Shown: in pieces, positions 63,087-64,000 of the stretch
Numbering within the stretch: the stretch's first letter is position 1
How the letters are laid out: each line of letters opens with the position of its first letter
NCBI GenBank assembly: GCA_028023455.1
Contig: JAQFVV010012396.1
Span: 23,473,292-23,537,291, forward strand
Reading direction: 5' to 3'
DNA length: 64,000 nucleotides
Source of the DNA: Epiperipatus broadwayi
Lineage: Eukaryota; Onychophora; Udeonychophora; Euonychophora; Peripatidae
Program-made: the position numbers and the translations under genes
The notes under the pieces: model-generated
The model's database searches: none
Told to the model about the DNA's origin: nothing
Seen by the model: only the letters and a program-made list of their open reading frames with translations

Positions 63087-63587
63087 TTAAAAATCAACAA
63101 ATTTTGGACTCAGTTTGATGAATTTTGTTAATTTGGAAAATCGAGCAATTCCTATTGGAAGTATATTAACTGATTTAGTTTTCCCGGGAAACATTAATTG
63201 ATAAACTTCCCAATATAATAATTTCCCCTGAAAAAGAACTGACAACTGGAAGTTTTGAAAAATCACTGTAACTTGATTTTGTAGCCAAATGCTTCTTAAT
63301 TTTGATGGAGGTTGATCGGTAGACTCTATCTTTTCCTTGGGGAAGGGGCACTCCATATCGGGATTATCCTTAAAAATCTTGAATAGTATATTATGAGTTT
63401 GTTGGAGGTAAAAAATCTTCAGTGAGTGAAGGCTAAGGGCATTAAGAAGTTTGGGTTTTTGTAATATGTTGAGGCTGTTGATGGGAGTCCTGCATCCCCA
63501 GCAAAGTTTTCTGCATAAGATTTCAATTTTTTGGATAACCTTGCACATGGTGGAAAATCCTGCTAGATAATATGTTATTTTGGACAA
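63087..63587 (-). pseudogene. LINE ORF2 C-terminal domain
   Basis: 166 codons collinear with residues of about 170-330 of the 28314-29330 frame. It keeps the order LCRKLCW, LLNALSLHSL, LRSIWLQNQV and KLLYWEVYQLMFP. The zinc finger follows in another frame at 63012-62959. This copy is better preserved than the one at 22.5 kb. Confidence 0.8.
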
Positions 63588-63666
63588 TTATATATCATTA
63601 AGTAGTGCTACCTTCCCCAATAAGGACAGGTAGACCTTAGATAGTGATATTACTGTAGAATTGACC

Positions 63667-63942
63667 TTAGCTAATAAGGGAGCTTGGAGTTCTCTTCTCA
63701 TAATGGATGGGGGGAGGTTTGGTGGAACCCAAGAAATTTCTGAGGGGGGCTTCAAATCCACTTGGTATTTGCTTGTCTGATAAAATTGACCATATGGCCA
63801 ATTTTGTTCTGTTTACTCTGAGATCAGATTTGTGAGAAAATTGGTCCAGGAGTTCCTCAAGCCTAGTGAACTCATCTTGAGATGAGAGGAACACCACCAC
63901 ATCATCCATATAGGAAATATGGTGAATGTTCTCCCTCAGCAT
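63667..63942 (-). pseudogene. LINE reverse transcriptase segment with intact YMDD
   Basis: 91 codons starting before motif C. YMDD at residues 11-14 is followed by VVVFLSSQDEFTRLEELLDQF and RVNRTKLAIWSI, the KT/KS-A-W block shared with the 28.5-kb copy. The frame is open upstream of this Met in the genomic DNA, so the Met is only the first one seen. It ends at a stop about 80 bases before the next piece. Confidence 0.8.
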
Positions 63943-64000
63943 AGGGATGGCTATCCCAGGAAAGACAGCCTCAATGCTTAGCAGTAATGGGTTCAGATAG

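Larger units (their letters stand above)
62770..64000 (-). mobile_element. LINE ORF2 3' half, cut by window end
   Basis: Minus-strand counterpart of the LINE at 28.3-29.6 kb. The frame 63942-63667 begins MLRENIHHISYMDDVVVFLS with the catalytic YMDD at 63912-63901 (YVDD in the other copy). The frame 63587-63087 shares the thumb and C-terminal region (ALSLHSLKIFYLQQ against GLGLHSVSTLYPQK; GKLLYWEVYQLMFP against GKLTFWDVYKLKFP). An intact C-x2-C-x8-H-x4-C finger lies at 63012-62959. A stop or frameshift lies at 63600-63660. The 5' part lies beyond the window. Confidence 0.85.

Overview
The window is very AT-rich animal nuclear DNA, probably from an invertebrate, with no convincing complete host gene. 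The signs are degenerate LINEs of two lineages, tRNA-derived SINEs with target-site duplications, a hAT-type MITE, an LTR retroelement, long TA and triplet microsatellites, an assembly gap of exactly 500 N, and sparse, decayed reading frames. The phylum cannot be settled from the sequence; mollusc and arthropod are both possible.

Layout. 0-5 kb: a triplet microsatellite, then a decayed RTE-type LINE on the minus strand (about 1.96-4.9 kb). 7.75-14.2 kb: an LTR retroelement with 1.6-kb LTRs, a coiled-coil gag-like ORF and no visible pol. It is bracketed by a duplicated flank of more than 100 bp, and a SINE later entered the right flank copy. 16-18 kb: two RTE C-terminal scraps. 20-23 kb: a SINE, a 68-bp tandem duplication and a LINE 3' end. 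23.8-29.8 kb: the longest LINE, with a gag-like ORF1 carrying zinc knuckles and an ORF2 with endonuclease, reverse transcriptase and a C-terminal finger. It is broken by frameshifts, and a TA microsatellite of about 100 bp lies between its ORFs. 32-35 kb: a SINE, a 467-bp hAT MITE with an exact 8-bp duplication, a LINE 3' UTR stub, a near-perfect 97-bp hairpin and a pogo/Tigger-like scrap.

35.07-39.87 kb: a large foldback structure whose arms are built of about 310-bp and 180-190-bp tandem units. A second palindromic element (about 880 bp, 12-bp duplication) sits in its left arm, and the right arm preserves the empty site. 40.6-41.05 kb: two SINEs, one with a perfect 16-bp duplication. 42.4-48.0 kb: the 500-N gap, then an inverted repeat with two arms of about 2.32 kb around a 410-bp spacer. 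Each arm carries the same 70-codon ORF and degenerate tandem subrepeats at its outer end.

48-64 kb: a LINE endonuclease scrap, TA microsatellites, a 3.5-kb segment bracketed by a 23-bp direct repeat, a second RTE remnant (59.8-61.1 kb, plus strand), and a LINE of the 23.8-kb lineage running off the window end on the minus strand.

The features do not form a pathway. The window is best read as layered insertions into intergenic or intronic DNA, and the nesting gives relative ages. The most distinctive structures are the two large inverted-repeat systems and the non-autonomous LTR element. Their coordinates come from reading by eye; arm identity and copy number need alignment.
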